From Marchantia polymorpha subsp. ruderalis (lineage: Eukaryota > Streptophyta > Marchantiopsida > Marchantiales > Marchantiaceae): a DNA stretch of 64,000 bases. The notes beneath the pieces are model-generated. The model saw only the letters and a list, made by a program, of their open reading frames with translations, did no database searches and was not told the origin of the DNA. A program made the translations under genes and the position numbers. This document shows positions 62,901-64,000 of the stretch, piece after piece. Position 1 is the first letter of the stretch. Each line of letters starts with the position of its first letter. Location of the stretch: assembly GCA_037833965.1 (NCBI GenBank), contig AP031358.1, positions 18,422,001 to 18,486,000 on the forward strand, read 5' to 3'.

Positions 62901-64000
62901 TGAAATAGAAAAAAAATTCTCACATTAATAACTCAATAAATTTATTGTAAAATTAACTGTATAATTAAAATATGGATATTTTTATTTATAAGACCTAATC
63001 ATAAATTTTATATTATTATGATACAAAAATCATCACATATGATTAAAAATGTTGATTGTTGTAATTGAATAGATGGAAGATACTAAATGAATATAATAAA
63101 AAATAAAAAAATGAATTAGTTTAATAGATATGTTTCATGATTTCAACAATATTATATATGCATATCATGTCAATAGATAAAAGATAATTAGTATGCATAT
63201 TGTGCTTGTTTTTAGCATGTGTTATAAAAATTTCTTAATGTTATCTATTTGAAATCAAACTCAATAAAGAAAATTTAAAGTCGTAGAGATCTAAGAAATT
63301 TATTTAATTTTTTCTAAATTTTTTTAAACTCGATGTATATAACTTGCATAATGAAAAGTTTGCAACTTTTTTTTTATAAAAGATGTATATGGTCATATAC
63401 ATGTGAAATATATGTATATGTAAAAATTGTACATTGTTTGTGCATATATATATATATACAATTTTTTAAATATTTGTGAAGAAACAAGTCAATATATGTT
63501 TTAATGCATACTAATAAGGTTGATATTATTTATTTCTAGCATGTTAGCTATTGTTACATAACAAATATCACAAATTTTGTTTGTGACACACAAATAAGGT
63601 AATTTAAAACAAAACATATATGATTATGTCAAAAATGCTCACAAAAAAATAAAATGTGTGTTTTTTTTTCTCATGTTTACTTGTATTTTCTGTGTATTAT
63701 TTTCTAGCATTGATTTTTAATTTCATAAATCTATTTGAAATATACATTTGATTACTTATATATATTCAAATATTTCATAATATTTCAAATCTAAAGATCT
63801 CAAATAGAAATTGAATCATTGATGTGTCAAGTTTTATATTTTTCCTATTTTCATAAGAACGCATTCATCATCAGAATTTCATTTATTTAAACTTTTAAGC
63901 TTTGAAAAATTTGGATTTATTTGTGCTTTTATTTGTGTCTTTGTCAATTTGCTTGAGATTGAGCAGAAATAATACCAAAAAATGAAACCATCATTATTAT
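59914..64000. repeat. Long direct repeat, right copy
   Basis: Near-identical to 1-4083 in the same orientation; it runs to the window end. Differences are scattered single bases and a few short indels, consistent with two real copies rather than a duplicated read. Confidence 0.95.
60808..61113 (+). mobile_element. Ty1/copia fragment, right copy
   Basis: Same decayed pre-integrase/integrase fragment as at 895-1200, with the same frameshift and in-frame TGA. The fragment was therefore already dead before the long repeat duplicated. Confidence 0.75.

Overview
The window looks like nuclear DNA of a land plant, most likely a bryophyte such as a moss. The evidence is spliced genes with GT-AG introns, plant-type families (STE24 CAAX protease, a DUF707 membrane protein, an F-box/kelch protein, TORNADO1-like LRR-Roc-COR proteins), a dead Ty1/copia fragment and long AT-rich intergenic DNA. 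The species cannot be fixed from sequence alone. Many real exons are short; their borders were read by eye from splice sites and family conservation.

Layout. 1-4083 is an AT-rich block with a copia fragment, and it returns almost unchanged at 59914-64000, so the window spans one period of a roughly 59.9 kb tandem duplication or carries two copies of a long dispersed repeat. 7.9-10.2 kb (minus) holds eight intact exons of the C-terminal part of STE24, cut off at an intron border. Directly upstream on the same strand lies a frameshifted F-box/kelch pseudogene (10.45-11.6 kb). 12.2-13.8 kb holds exon-like pieces I cannot name, and 14.1-14.6 kb two hairpin-forming repeats. 17618-22900 is a GC-rich 5.3 kb mobile element with TG...CA ends, a GAAAA target duplication, decayed minus-strand ORFs and two families of short palindromes. 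22.9-28.4 kb is AT-rich and appears geneless.

29-59 kb is a decayed tandem array built on a TORNADO1-like gene. Two full copies (31763-36566 and 52568-57804, both plus strand, three exons each) lie in a duplicated block of about 8 kb. Broken pieces of further units lie at 29.09-29.25, 46.17-48.45 and 49.62-50.19 kb. Between the two full genes is an almost complete minus-strand DUF707 gene (40349-45777) with one damaged splice acceptor.

The most interesting biology is the TORNADO1-like pair. Intron 1 differs at about 5% of sites, yet the LRR segments differ sharply at the predicted solvent-exposed beta-strand positions while the scaffold is constant, and one copy has gained LRRs by two in-frame tandem duplications. 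That is the pattern of a diversifying receptor rather than of a conserved developmental gene. The second is the 5.3 kb element, whose class I cannot assign.
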